The notes: generated by a model from the sequence alone, not told the origin. A stretch of DNA of 64,000 nucleotides from Dysidea avara (GCF_963678975.1 NC_089276.1:496001-560000); one strand, 5' to 3'; numbered from the stretch's first letter, positions 49,485 through 62,830 are shown. Made by a program: numbers and translations.

Positions 49485-52400
49485 ATGCTTGCTAGTGTAC
49501 AAACCAAATACGCTTTTGGGATAACTGGTGGTGTATCGGGCAGTGTTCATTATTTGGACGAGCAGACTATTGTCTACCCAGTTGGCTCTAATTGTGTCTC
49601 GTACAATGTGGACCAGAAAACACAAAAACTGATACAATGCTCCGCCACGGGGTCAGGCATCACTGCTCTAGCTATCAGTCCTAACAAGAGGTATGCTGCT
49701 GTGGCAGAGAAGGGTGAGAAGCCAGTGGTCGCCATATACGACCTGACCTCATCGAGGAAACGCAAGACCCTCACTTATACAGAGTCACAAGCTCAGGAGT
49801 TCACCAGTTTAGCTTTTTCACCAGATTCCAAGTACCTGATCACTCAGGGAGGTCGACCAGACTGGATATTAGTTTACTGGGGATGGGAGAAGTCCAAGAT
49901 GATGGCCACATTCAAAACTGCAACTCAACAAACCAACACAATACACCAGGTCAGCCACTGTGCACCATTCACAGCCAGTAGTGATATAATACATAACATC
50001 CAACTCACTCAATGTATTATACTGAATACTCACAGTACAATACATTAATTCTTAGGGGTACTGCACCTCATTACCCCAAATTACATCACAGTAAATGCTG
50101 GCTCATGTCCTCCAACTGATGATCTGATGCATGCATGTATGTATCGTTAGGGACCACCTTTGCAAGTTATAATGTGTACCCACAATAATTGATAATCTGA
50201 TCTAAGGTTTCTGGCTTGCGTCTGCTAATTAGGAAAGTGTTCAATACAAACAACATAGTAAGTAGCCCAGTATTAATTGTATATATATATACATTTTTTT
50301 GTAAACATATGAAATACTCTATTATTACACACATGTCATTAGATATCCTTCAATCCTCAAGACAACACTCAGATTTGTGTAGTGGGTGATGGGATATTCA
50401 AACTGCTTCGTTATAATGAGGGCAGCTTAAAACAATTTGCATTTCAGAAGAACGAGCCCCTGAACTACCTGTGCCATGCATGGGTGTCAGAGGATCGGTT
50501 GCTGCTAGGTGCTGAGTCAGGGAAAGTACAACTATATGAAGTAGGAGACTTGAAACATGAGTATGAAGTGTCTGTGATGAGGAAACAAACATCCAAACAA
50601 GGCTCTAGAGTTAGCTCCCGGGCTAGTTCTCGATTAGGTGGCTCACGTCCAGCTTCACAGCAACAAACAGAAGGGTATGATCATATCATGTATAATGTAT
50701 TGTGGCTGTATTATTAGACTACAGGCTGGATACAATGGTTAAAGAACTGGTGAGAGTGGATGCAATAGTCAGCTACTCTAAGGGGTTTATATGTTCTGGT
50801 GGTAGTGGTACACTACATTTGTTTGATAAAATTGGAGATGACAAGAGTACATACAAGAGGACAAAGACGGTCACAATATCGGAAGATCCTACCAGTTTAT
50901 TAACTAGTAATACACAACTAACTAATCATAATATACTAAGTCTTGCTCTGAGTTCTTCTGAGGAGAATGTCATTTGTGCCACAAGCTCTCAACAACTTTA
51001 CAATCTTGCTGTGTCCACAGCTGAATTGGGCAAGGTAGATTACTAAGTGAATAGTAGTATTGTACGGTTTTTGGTGATACATCCTAGGCTGGTAGTGGAG
51101 CAACTTTTGATTTTCTCTCTCAACCATTCCATCATGGTCCAATAACTGGCATGGACGTGTGTGCTAGGAAGCCAATTATTGCTACCTGCTCCCTTGACAA
51201 ATCAGTGAGGATCTGGAACTATGAAAACAAGTACACATGATTCAGTACACTCTCTGCTATCCAACCCTCAAAATTAAAAATGACTGCACAATTAGAATAC
51301 TATATAGAGTATTTGAATAACTGTATATACATGAATATTATGTGAACAATTCATGTATCCCAATATCATTGCTTGAGGTTTGGATAATGAAGAGTCTTCT
51401 ATATAGTAATCAATGTGTTACTGTTACCATAGATACTATAGACTCTGTACCTATAGTATCTATGCTGTTACCATACATATAGCTCATTGGAGATCTACAA
51501 ACAATTTCAAGAAGAAGCATACAGTATAGCACTACATCCTAGTGGTCTATTTGTACTAGTTGGGTTCAGTGAGAAGTTGAGGTTACTGAACATCCTAATT
51601 GATGATATTAGAGTGTTCAAGGAGATTGCCATTAGAGGTTGTCGTGAGGTACACACCCCTACCGTCATGTTGTGTAATAGTGACCTGGTCTGCTCTAGTG
51701 TACATTCAGTAATGGAGGACACTTGTTTGCTGCTGTTAGTACTAACTTAATCCAACTGTTCTCCACTTACGCATTTGAAAATGTCGGCAACCTTAAAGGC
51801 CATAATGGCAAGGTATATGGTGTATAAGGGACGTAGAGGTGGTTTGTTACATAGTGTGTTACAGGTACGGTGCCTGGTGTGGAGTCCAGATGACACTTCA
51901 GTCATATCATGTAGTATGGATGGTGCCATCTATGAGTGGAACGTGTTACAATGTCGACGAGAGAAGGAGTGTGTGCTGAAGACCTGTGCCTACAGTTGTG
52001 TTGCACTGTCATCAGATCTGAGATCAACCTATGCTGTCGGCTCTGATCATACTCTGAAGGAGATCATCTTAGCTGATGCTAATGTGAGCAATACATCTTG
52101 ATGATCTTGATAATACATTGATCATACAGATACTGCGACAAATCAGCAGTGGTGACGTGGTGTTGACACAAGTGTGCATGTCAATGTCAGGTCGTATGAT
52201 GTTTACTGGCACATCAGCCGGCACAATAAGGACCATCAGAGTACCGTTAACTGATAGTAGTGACCATCTTGAATATCCTACCCATGCTGGTCCTGTCAGT
52301 AGGGTAAGTTACTTGATGTCAAGCTCTGTGATAAAGCTGCTGTCAACACAGATCAAGCTATCCCACGATGATCAATATTTGTTCTCAGCTGGAGAAGATG

Positions 52401-55400
52401 GATCATTGTTCATATTCAGAACACAAGATAAAGAAGCTCGTGGTTTGAAGAGGGACAGAGACATATCATATGCTGAGGAGATCTTGATCACCAAGTCTGA
52501 CCTAGAGGAGAAGGTAATGTCTCTATGCTAGTGAGAAACGGGTCTTCCACACCCAGTCAATTTTGATAATTCATAATTGCTACAGATTAGGAACAGCTAT
52601 TGGTTTTGAAAAGTGAGCTACAACAACACAATAAATAGGAAAATTTCATTTTAATAATTATTATGATCTTTCAAAAATCAGATGATTGTGGAAGACTGTT
52701 TTAAACAACTCCACACAATCACATATTAATCATATCACTATTAGAATGCTGCAATAGCAGAACTGAAGACTAGAGTTGATGAGTTGAAGATGGAAAATGA
52801 GTATCAGTTAAGACTAAAGGATATGAGCCATGCTGAGAAGTTAAGAGAAGTGTCTGAGGGGTTTGTAAATGAGTCTGAAAACTTGAAAAGTAAAAATGAG
52901 GTAAGGGCTAGCATATGCTACCAGGAGCTCAATACATTGATTGTATATTATAGAGTCTATCAATGGAAAAGGAGAAGGAAGCTGTTAAACATGAAGATGA
53001 CATGCATGCTACTATGGAGAGACACAGTAAGGAGTTACAGGAGATTGGTAAGTTGATAGGTCATCATAATGGTGTAGTGTCATATTGATGATATACAGAG
53101 AACTCTAACAATCAGAAATTGATGGCTGAGTATGAGAAATACCAGGAGCTACAAGCTCGTAGTCAGAAGTTACAAGAGGTATGTAATAGTGGAACTGGGG
53201 AGGAATGAAGAGCTAATCAGATTTCTGTCACAAAATTAACACGTGGCTAGAAGAAATATAAGGAAACCTCCACTATTAATGATAGTTATTTTATCGCTCA
53301 AAAATTAATATGCTCTTCTTTACTGAATATTTTGTAATCCTTGAAAATCTATCATTGAAAAGTATAACAAACTGTGTAACTTGTTTCGCACAAAGATGTC
53401 GTTATTTCAAATTTTAATTGGTGCTCACACAAATCTATAGCAAATATTTAGTCACTGGTCACTATACACAGTCACTGGTCACTATACACAGTCACTGATC
53501 GCTATTTTCTACAGGATTATGAGAAACAACTTGTGGAGATGGCAGAGTCAAAGGAAACTGCACTGGCTGAGCTAACAGAGTTCTATCAGGAGAAACTACA
53601 GGAAATGAGACAACAATTGGAACAGGTTAGCTACTATACCACCTGCTATAGTGTGTGTGTGTGTGTGCAGGGGCGGATCCAGGATTTTTCAAGAGGGGGG
53701 TCTCTGAGCTGGGTGGAGGGTAACCCCCCACATAATTATTCAACTCAGTACATTCGGCCTACGGCTGTACGTAGCATTCATACATAAAATGTGCCCTTAG
53801 GCATAACAAGCACGATGTGTATATCTAGCTATAACTAGCTGGAAACCTACACTGCTGTTTGTGCAGCTTATTGCTATACTATGCTATTGTAGACTTATAG
53901 CGTACTACTCTTGGTACTACATACACAACTTCCTGGCACACAGTATATAGTGATGACGAATGATGGATCACTTGTTCATCGCACCAGAGTTTCAATCACA
54001 TTTCTTACTTTCCGTCTGGCACCCTCGCAGAAGTGGCACCAAAAGTGAACCTTGTGCAAGTGCAGTCAAGTGTGAGTGAAGTTGGTCTTCCTGAACAAGT
54101 TGAAGAACTATTGAAGTAGCTAACTCCTGTGTCATAACTCCTGTGTCACTTTGTAATTCATACTGTCGAGTGTGGGGCCCGGGATTCTGTGTCTTCTGGG
54201 TGAGGTCTCAAGAACAGCCGAGTGATATCACGTGCCCATATTGACCAAAGCTGCCAGCTCTTCTACGCACAGTAAGCCTGTGTCTTCCGCCATTTACTGA
54301 ACTTAAACAATCCGTATCACGTGAGCTATCATCACGTGATGCTATATCAAACAGTTAGGGGCTGCTCTATTAGGGTATGTCGATCTTTCACGATCTGTTG
54401 TTTTCCTCCGTGCACTTTCTGTCTTAGATTTCCTGTTCGAGGTTCAACCTGAAGGGGGGGTCTCAAGACCCCAAAGACCCTCCCTGGATCCGCCCCTGGT
54501 GTGTGTGTGTGTGTGTGTGTTCACATTAAGTGATGCCTGAGCAATGAAGTTTTCTGCTGCAAATAAATGCAACCTGAAGGTCTACCAGATACCTACTTAT
54601 AAGGCTTCCTTTTTGGAACTACATAAAATTTGAAGTGTCATGTCTAATTGTAATTAGGAACCTTTTAGCATGTCAATTAGTATTGCAAGTGAGCCACATT
54701 TAAGTCTTTATGTCGTTCCATTCATGAGTTATTTAAAATTTCAACGTGAATGTACCTACAGGCTCATGATGAACAACGACAACAACAAAGAGAGAGTGAT
54801 GAGATGCAGAGACAAATTGAGGAAGATACTGACAGGGAAATTCTTGAGCTGAAGAACAGATATGAGCGACAGTTAAGACAAGAGAAAGAAGATAATATGA
54901 AACTGAAGGGAGATGCTGGCATTATGAAAAAGAAGGTAATTATCATCTGGTATTATGTAACAATGGCCACAATTATTACACCTGGTAATTATCTAAACAA
55001 TTTCCTACAAGCTAGAATATAACTGTTCAATTAGAGTGTTTTATAGTTAGTGTGTGCTGTTGGAGTAATAATAATCTTATGGTGCTGAAATTAAACACAT
55101 GCGTTAATTGTCTTAAGTCCACAATTAACTATTTTATAAGTGTCACAAAAGGGCCTGGCTTGTACATAGTTTGTGACATCTGGTCACTACAATGTGTCTA
55201 TGCCAGTAGCTACCAGTCATTGGCCCTCCTGCTAACATTTATTACATTTTGACACAAGCACTCACTAGTTATGTAAAATGATTTAAGCTAATTACCTTAA
55301 GCTAGTCATTCATATTAGAATATCACTCACATGACTTGTTGTAGGTGTTAAGTCTTCAGAATGACATAGAGGAGCATAAGGCAGACATCACAAGGCTGCA

Positions 55401-56943
55401 AGGTGAAGTGAAGAAGAGAGACTCCATCATCACCTCTCTCAAAAATGATATTGATGGACTGAAGAAGGAGATACAAGAACGTGATGATACCATCCAAGAT
55501 AAGGTACACCACCTCAATTTTATAATTATCAGAACACTATAAGTGACTGTTTTATTAGAGTATTTTGTTTACAGTTATACGTTCTACTAGAGTACTGTTA
55601 TGCACAAATTTTTGAAAGATGTTTTCGTGAATTTCACAGTTGCTTGGCTGTCTGCAAAATTTTCATCCTTGAAAATTAACAATTATTAGGGTTACTCTAT
55701 GCTTTCTCAGTGAAACACAAGTGATCCTCAAAAATAAAAGTGTGAAAATGCTGAAATTTGTTGATCCCCAAAAATTAAATACATCGTACATATACAGTGA
55801 TTGGGCTATTGGCATGTCACACTTATTGTTACTACACTTGTGTGGTGTAGGAGAAACGTATCTATGACCTGAAGAAGAAGAATCAAGAGCTGGAGAAGTT
55901 CAAGTTTGTACTAGACTACAAGATCAAGGAATTGAAGAGACAGATGGAGCCACGTGAGAATGAGATCAAAGAGATGAAGGAACAGATCAGAAAGGTACAG
56001 AGATTACTACACCATGATCCCTAATATAATTTACTATTATATTAGATGGAGGCAGAGCTGGAGGAGTCTAGCAGGGATAACAAGGCATTGTTACTAGCCA
56101 TTGAGAATCATGAGCTGAAACTAAAGGCAACAACAAAGGAGATGCACCATGAGAGACAACAAGTATACGGACACACATACTGTCAATGAATAGTTTACAT
56201 GTGGTGTGTGTGGTAGGTACACAACTTAAAGGTAGAGATACAAGGGTTCAAGGCTAACCTACACAATACCACAAGGTTTATACAAGAGCCTAAACAACTG
56301 AAGGAAATAATGAAGGAGTTGTACAAGAAATACCTTAGAGATTATGACCAGGTTAGTATACAGTGTATGTCTCGAGTGTCTTAACCTATGGGATGGTGCA
56401 GTCATCTCAAGCTGAACATGCGGCTGAGACTGATACTCATACTGAGTACATGAGACAACGTGAACACTTGGAGAAGAGTGTGGCATCGTTGAGAAAGAAA
56501 TTAGCTAAGGACACAGAGATACATCGTGCTGATAATATTAGAGTAATGCAGGTCAGTTGACTGGTGCTATCTTAGCAAAACAACACTACCATCTCATGAT
56601 TGTATTGTAGGAAAATGTGACACTTCTTAAAGAGATCAATGACCTACGTAGAGAACTAAAGGTGTCACGAACACAGATACATGATCTTGAGGCACTACTC
56701 AATGTGGCGAGGAAGAATGGGTTTGATGAATACCACCATAGTACTGGAATGGTTAAGACCACAATTAAGCCTACTGGATTAGGGAGGATTGAACCAACTG
56801 ACAATTCACGACTACTGGACATGCAGAAGACTGAGATCAGCAAGTTACGGACCAGGATAAGGGAGCTTGAGATAAGTGTGAGGAGACCTCAGAGTGGGGA
56901 CAAGTTACCTCCAGTACAACAACCAATGACAGTAACACATTAA
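49485..56943 (+). CDS. CFAP57: CFAP57 (WDR65), ciliary WD-repeat and coiled-coil protein (20 exons)
   Basis: CFAP57 is an axonemal protein of motile cilia needed for inner dynein arm placement. Exons: 49485-49949, 50343-50674, 50725-51034, 51088-51230, 51483-51648, 51699-51812, 51865-52083, 52130-52303, 52352-52513, 52745-52900, 52954-53047, 53099-53178, 53515-53625, 54762-54935, 55345-55503, 55851-55994, 56046-56162, 56217-56351, 56402-56551, 56611-56943. All phases join to 1245 aa (human about 1250). The N-terminal half is WD-repeat propellers ([60 protein letters not shown]). After [15 protein letters not shown] the rest is one long coiled coil ([17 protein letters not shown] heptads, [20 protein letters not shown]). 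It is complete in the window. Its presence implies motile cilia. Confidence 0.97.
53668..54498. mobile_element. hAT-like MITE, CAGGGGCGGATCCAGG termini, in CFAP57 intron 13
   Basis: The inverted ends CAGGGGCGGATCCAGGATTT and CCTGGATCCGCCCCTG bound 831 bp. It sits inside a GT microsatellite, so the flanks GTGTGTGT on both sides are consistent with an 8-bp duplication but not decisive. The body shares AAATGTGCCCTTAGG and GAAACCTACACTGCTGTTT with 19167-19993. Confidence 0.82.
55652..55795. repeat. Dispersed repeat shared with 3597-3740
   Basis: It is the second copy of the 140-bp block with TTAGGGTTACTCTATGCTTT. It lies in CFAP57 intron 15. Confidence 0.7.
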
Positions 56944-57555
56944 TCATCTGTAACATGTGATGTGATTGTAACATGAACAGTGTTCACTGGCTATATGGTA
57001 TTGTATATAATAATCTATGGTAACTTGTTAATTACAGCTTGTGATTGGAATCCATATGGTGCTCATTATTAGTGAGCAGTCAGATGGACATATTTAACCA
57101 TGGGTCCTGGTAATTCAAAGTTCGGATAATAGAAGCCTATTCATTTATATTCACATTCAAATACTCTAATAGAACAGTCATTTCTCCACAGTGATAACAG
57201 AACGTTCATATAATCGATGGTTGTATAACATAGGGACTACTGTACTTAATGTCTAGGATAACATGTGCTAAGATGTGTAGCAAACATTAAAATTCCAACT
57301 TTGAGCTTGGATGTTCTACATCAGACACAGTTAACACCTATTTATAACCCGAAGTTATGGTATCCCAAATTCACTAATGCTGTCCCCAACATTATTCAAT
57401 TCCCTAAAACTAAAAACTCGACAAGTATACGTTGACATACAAAAACTCATTAAAAAGATCTGTAGTTAATACTCCCACCCCCTTAATTCCTAAATACTTT
57501 CCAAATATTTGTGTCACCCCACATCCTATCAGCAGCAAGAAAATAATATTCAAAA

Positions 57556-60500
57556 TTATAACAATGATGATTGTGGTTTAGTACGACATATTAATGATAC
57601 TCTACGTTCTCTGTCTATTTTCTGTCCTCTGTGATAGGACACATCATCTGCCAATATCTCATGTGTGTACTGGTAACGTGTCACATCCCTACATGTGGTA
57701 ATGACTGTACATAATGTTATGTTGAACACTCCATAATCTGACAATGGTTCAAAATAGAGGCAGATTATATTAACAGTGAAAGAAGTCTTACAGGTGTAGT
57801 GTAAGGTTATGGAGATTTGAGCACAGTAATTGAGAACTCGTAGTGTCAAGAACTAATAAGCTTACAATATAAGAGTGAATCAGGCACTTGTTCTCATCAA
57901 CAATTCATGGAGTATAAAGATTTCATTCTCTGAAAGTAGGATAACACAGCCTCAAGGAAGCTGGTGGATGGCGTGACTGGTGCAAGACAGGACTAAATAT
58001 TGTTTTGCAAAATAATAAAAATACTAACTCCATCTACAGTGTTCATGGCAACCAACTGTTTAACATACTCGCCTGCTACTATAATACTGGAGTAGTCTAG
58101 CTATACCATAAACTAAGGAGACATGGGACAAGCACTTATAAACACTTTAACTTCATTTTGTAGTCGAAACACTAAACTTGTACTTAATTTAAGTATTTGA
58201 GTTAAGTGTTTGCTGAAGTCTCAGAGAACAACAAACCACTATTATACCATACCTGATGATGTAGACGGATAATGGAGGTAGTAGCATTACTATCCACTTG
58301 TGTTTGTCTTGTTCATGTTGTAGTCTCATCACACAACTACTGAGTAGACTAACACCAGCTATAATCCTACCACAGAACTATGTTGTGAATAAATAAAACT
58401 CTTGTATTGTAACTATAGTGGAACCTCAAACCTCTTGGGATCAGGGGTGGTCCATAAGTCATATCTCTAAAACTGTGTACTATAAAAACATTATTTTTAA
58501 AATATCAGTATTATCAACTACCCTAATAGAACAGTCACTACTGTAATAGAGCAATCATTTCTGTAGTTCAGTTAACCAAGAATCTAGATAAGTGGGGTCT
58601 GGATAACTGAGGTTCCACTGTAATATTATCTGTGCTATAATGATATACACACACACACACGCATGTTACACACACACACACTACACTACACTACACTACA
58701 CTACACTACACTACACACACACATACTACACACACACACTACACACCTTAACACTATCCACATGAGGTTTAATATACCTGTGATGGAGTCAAGACTACAT
58801 CACACACCACACCACATTACACACCCACCCATCATTTGATAGGTCTAACACATGTATATGAGGTAGTAGCAGATCACGTGATCCAACAGCAGATTGTAAT
58901 CTTGTGATTACAGGCTGATTGTCACGTGACCACTCTGTCTTCTCCGTCTCCTTGTAACCATGTATTGCCTAACAATGAGGACAAAATGGTCACTCTGTTA
59001 CAGTAGATGGTTGTGTGTAAGTGTAATTGGAGATGTAGGAAATAATGTGTGTAGGGTGGTGAGCTGATGTTAAAAAACCAACATATTCTAATAGAGTAGG
59101 ACAATGAAATGTTTTATTGATAAGCTACTAGGAACACACTAGAAGGTTGAAAGTCCATATTAGGACGGGGTCAGACACTTGACATTATTTCACAATTTTA
59201 AGAAGCCTATATTATTTAGCAAATGGTCACTCAGACTTTTCACAAAATTAATTTGGCTGATAAATATCAAGTTACAACTTTTGTGTAGATTTCAAATTTC
59301 TGATCTGGACTCAGTAAGAAATTATGTTTCTCACTCCAAGTTACATCTGTCAGTGTATGCAACTGCTATTACAAATTAATATCAAACCACATAAAAATCC
59401 ATTCAAGTGTTTGCTGAAAACCAGGTTCAAGCACTCCACTAACTCAAGCAGAGCCAAGCTGGACATCCATTAAGTTGTTAAATCCACTAAGGCTGTACAA
59501 TAAAAAATAATTTTGGATGTTCTATTTATTAGAGTAGTTAAGTGAGTTTAGCAAGTAAAGCCAGCCGGCAGTTTAACAGCCGGCCTGAGGAAGCTGTTAG
59601 TAAAGTCTATCAGTTGAACTCGGTTGGCAGAGAATGCTCAATTGAGCCATTATGTAAATTGATATTAGCACCAGCCTCATACACTGGTGGGTGTAAGGAC
59701 ATGGCTTCACTGCTAGGCATAGCCAGCATCAATAAAGCAATTCATCTTCTAACACTAGAAACACCTTTAGCTTACAGCTACACATGTACCCAGCTTTTCA
59801 GACTGAGTTGATTGACTGTTTCTCATCAACGGTTTATTATCATCCAAAAAAGAATGAGAGAGGACAGCCATTTTTTGTTTCTTAATGTACAGACTGAATT
59901 GTACTCCATTGCTGTGCTGCGTTTCAGCTAGATTTAGAACTAAGTTTTATAACGTCTATACAATAATTATACAGCTTTAGCTATTGACAGCACTTCCAGT
60001 TAACTATTAAACATTGTAATATTAATCACTGATGCTTGGCTGCATGTGATTTCACAGAATCTCTACTACATAAAGATAACGCCTGGCATAGCTAAGTCAT
60101 GCATAAAGTCCTCAGCACTCATCCCAGCTGAAGAGCTTATGATTTAGCTAACTCCACCTATACAATAAAGTAGTGCTGAGCAGTATTGATATTTCTAAGA
60201 CGGTACGATATTGTCAGCCTGATATTGCCGTATAACTAAAATATTGGCACACCTTAGTTTGATACCTATACTTCTAGATATAGACACAGAAATAATTTTT
60301 TCTAAAGGAAGAATTGTGTCTGAAAGCTGATTGCAGTATATTTATGGCATTACTTAACCACTCATATATACACTTCTTCACACAGGAATGGTATTTTAAC
60401 AATTAATTACTTATGTTTTAGGATCCACGGTATGACGGTAGTCAATAAATCAGACGGTATCAAAAACAGATACCGCGGTATAACTAAAATATTGTCATAC

Positions 60501-61057
60501 TGCTCAGCACTACAATAAAGTATCTCATACATATTCAATGAGTGCCATATTCAATTGTTTTACATAAAATTTTCAATACATGCAGTGCAGTTAGACTGAA
60601 CTATGCCTGACTGAGAGCTGAAGCTGGACTGACTAGATTTAGTTGCTATAAGCCCACAGAATTTTTTCCTATCTCAGAGTTGTAGTGTTCAGAGGGTTCA
60701 ACAATATTTCAACAAGTGAGCGATCTTCGACCAACCTCTTGTTCCTCTTACACAAATCACCCACACGGCTATGTATAAACTGTGAACGCCATTAACAAAG
60801 TGAAAGTTGATCACTTCCCTGTACAATACACTCACATCATCCCAGTGGTCGAAATTATATTTCTTTCTGCCCATAGATAACTCGACCTCTTTCATGAGCT
60901 GTTGCTGCTCCGAATTACTAATGAACGACTCCGTAATTGTTAGACTAGCAGCATCTTCTACAGCCGCAGGGGACACGTTTATCAGTGAAGACGTGCTGTT
61001 ATATCTTCTCCTGGCCACCCTAGTAACCAGCGCAAGAGCTAAACGCTTCGCGCACAT
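57556..61057 (-). CDS. ALKBH7: ALKBH7, mitochondrial 2-oxoglutarate/Fe(II) dioxygenase (5 exons)
   Basis: ALKBH7 is an AlkB-family protein of the mitochondrial matrix linked to programmed necrosis and lipid metabolism. Exons: 61057-60836, 58968-58829, 58777-58747, 58377-58253, 57688-57556, joined in frame to 216 aa (human 221). The start MCAKRLALALVTRVARRRYN looks like an amphipathic mitochondrial presequence. Family blocks follow in order: KKYNFDHWDD, AIHGYKETEKTEW, HIHVLDLSNDG, YIKPHVDSVKFCG, IIAGVSLLSSCVMRL, PLSVYII, YTHEILAD, RRVSLICR. The Fe(II) ligands are H126, D128 and H182, and R202 is the likely 2-oxoglutarate-binding arginine, so the site looks intact. Exon 3 is only 31 nt but carries both the His and Asp ligands. 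It is divergent from the PSME3IP1-like gene by 69 bp. Confidence 0.93.
58417..58620. mobile_element. pogo/Tigger-like MITE (second copy type)
   Basis: The ends TAGTGGAACCTCAAACCTC and GATAACTGAGGTTCCACTG are inverted around 204 bp in ALKBH7 intron 3. It also contains two copies of the dispersed TCTAATAGAACAG-type motif (58519, 58539). Confidence 0.6.
58645..58746. repeat. CA / CACTA microsatellite
   Basis: The (CA)n tract with an (ACACT)n block extends right up to the donor side of ALKBH7 exon 3. Confidence 0.9.
58969..60835 (-). other. ALKBH7 intron 1 contents
   Basis: It is a 1.87-kb intron with no supportable gene. It holds two copies of the dispersed motif (59084, 59518) and the hAT-like element at 60171-60512. 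Confidence 0.75.
60171..60512. mobile_element. hAT-like MITE, 8-bp duplication CAATAAAG
   Basis: The ends TAGTGCTGAGCAGTATTG and ATACTGCTCAGCACTA are inverted. CAATAAAG flanks both sides exactly (60163-60170, 60513-60520). The 342-bp body is non-coding and contains TATAACTAAAATATTG twice. Confidence 0.88.
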
Positions 61058-61126
61058 CGAATAATTACATCCCACAATCAGTTGTAATAGACTACGATCT
61101 CTTGTGATAACGCCCACAGTAATAAT
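61058..61126. promoter_or_regulatory. Bidirectional promoter ALKBH7 / PSME3IP1-like
   Basis: The interval is 69 bp between opposing start codons and serves as the shared promoter region by position. Confidence 0.55.
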
Positions 61127-61232
61127 ATGGCAAGCATGTTTAAGGAGTTTGTGACAGAGAAAGAGATAGAAGAAGTGAAGAAGAAGCGTCAAGAAGAGTG
61201 GGAGAAGGTTAGGAGACCCGACCAACCCTTAG
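61127..61232 (+). CDS. PSME3IP1: PSME3IP1 (FAM192A/NIP30)-like, first exon only
   Basis: The exon encodes MASMFKEFVTEKEIEEVKKK and then RQEEWEKVRRPDQPL before a donor GTAGGC in phase 1. This matches the conserved N-terminal NIP30 block (FVSE...RRKRRQEEWEKVRKPE) of FAM192A/PSME3IP1, a nuclear partner of the proteasome activator PA28-gamma. I found no convincing second exon in the remaining 2.8 kb, so the rest of the gene should lie beyond the window end. Identification rests on about 35 residues. Confidence 0.75.
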
Positions 61233-62000
61233 GTAGGCAGTCTAGTGGATGCTTTGTAACCATTTTGTGCACCCATGCTGATTTTGTGCATGAGGCCTAC
61301 ACAGTAACAGTTTAATTGGGAGTGGTAGTTGGTAATCCATTTGAGTTGCTGTACTCATACTGAAATGTTCATTGTATGTCAGGTACATAGCAGTATACTC
61401 ACCTACTGGTATACCCCATAGTCTTTCGTAGCCAGCCCACTTTTTTTTCTTGCGAGTGGGGGGAGAAAAATAGTCTGGTGAGCACAATACAGTACCATCA
61501 TCCCTGGGGATTGAGAAGGGCTTGTTGATTGGTGAGAACCAGCTTCTATAGTCTTGAGCATCATGCATCATTGTCCTCGCTAATCAACTAGCCTTTCTTT
61601 AAGCTTAACACCAAGCTGAATGATGATGAAATACTTATTGTCAGCAGTAGAGAAGCTTACTTCCACCCCAGCCAGAACTACTCAGCAGCAGATGTTTTTT
61701 GAAGAGCAGTACCATTTTGAAAATAATGAGTATTAACTAATGTTGTTTTGAATCCGATCCTTAGCGTAAATCTGGAAATGAAACCACCCCCCCCCCCCCT
61801 CAGTGGCGGAGGAAGTAGTTGATGTGAGGGGGGGGGGGGGGGGGACTGGGCTGTAGCCATTTTAGCTTTTACAATGTCTCAAAGTTCACCAGAATTATTT
61901 TATAGGTACAATTTCAACTAAAACATCAAGTCAAAAAGGCTATACATAGTTAATAAACATGCAATGTATTACCCAATACAAATTAGCCTAAAGACATCTG

Positions 62001-62180
62001 AAAACACTTGGTGCAGTGGTTATACACCAAGTCTCAAGTAAGAGATCAGTGGTTTGATTCCCGCTGCAGGCAATTTATTTTTTCTTTTCATTTTTAGACT
62101 ACTTTTAGGAACATGTTTTATGAATCATTTTTACTGCTCTATTAGAGTATTTGAGAGTATATTGATCTTTGATGCCATTT
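62001..62180 (+). mobile_element. tRNA-headed SINE-like sequence 1
   Basis: TTGGTGCAGTGGTTATAC resembles a Pol III A box and GGTTTGATTCC (62051) a B box, about 40 nt apart, with a T-arm-like stem CAGTGG/CCGCTG. The T-rich tail then carries the dispersed motif ACTGCTCTATTAGAGTATTT at 62132. It is not a functional tRNA, as I cannot form a full cloverleaf. Confidence 0.5.
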
Positions 62181-62472
62181 CACAGCTTCTAAAATCTCGA
62201 AACTTCTAGCACAAGAAATAGCTGCAACAATATTATACTGTTAGAAATTAAGTATAATATCATTGCAGCCATTTCTTGGCCAATATCACATCTTTATTTA
62301 CTTTTTGTAAGATGCACTCTTTTTCACAGCTTGTGTTTGTTACAAGCATTTGGTTTTCACATTATGACTTCTTGAGATGTCTTACTGAATTGTACCTTGC
62401 CAGTTTACTTACATGAGTAAGAAAATCAATTAGTTTGCATAAACAGTTAGCCAGTACGCTTGCAGTATTGTC

Positions 62473-62494
62473 GACTGCTCTATTAGAGTATCTT
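62473..62494 (+). repeat. Dispersed short motif GACTGYTCTATTAGAGTAT (representative copy)
   Basis: This copy reads GACTGCTCTATTAGAGTATC. Other copies or near copies, plus orientation: 4325, 5488, 6031, 15841, 15863, 27496, 27517, 30008, 34678, 54361, 55022, 55544, 55581, 59518, 62132, 62530, 62790. Reverse orientation: 14223, 14251, 57161, 58519, 58539, 59084. The better copies continue (T)CGATCTTT and some later have GTGCACTT. All are in introns or intergenic DNA. Confidence 0.85.
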
Positions 62495-62699
62495 GATTGT
62501 GTGGTTCTTGCGTGTGTTTGGTATATAGCCTATTTTATTAGAATACTTTTGTAGTACTCTCTTTGAGTGCACTTTTTTCTGATACAATGATGTAGAACGT
62601 TCTAGAATTTCCACTGACAGATCAATGAAGTTATAAAACTTTACCATTTTCTGGTGTAATAATAAACTAGAATTTGTAGACATTAAATGAGGTGAGTAA

Positions 62700-62830
62700 C
62701 TGACAGCAGTGACAGAGTGGTAAGGTATGGAGGTCCCTGGTTTGAACTTTGAACGATTATTTTTTATGCATATTTTTTTACTTCTTGGTGACTGTTCTAT
62801 TAGAGTATATCAATTGCACTTGTTCAAATC
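62700..62830 (+). mobile_element. tRNA-headed SINE-like sequence 2
   Basis: GACAGAGTGGTAAGG resembles an A box and GGTTTGAACTT (62739) a B box. The dispersed motif GACTGTTCTATTAGAGTATA follows at about 62789. The A-B spacing is short, suggesting decay. Confidence 0.4.

Noticed and set aside
62001..62075. Possible functional tRNA gene
   Set aside because: The A-box and B-box-like sequences are present, but acceptor and anticodon stems cannot be formed; a SINE head is more likely.
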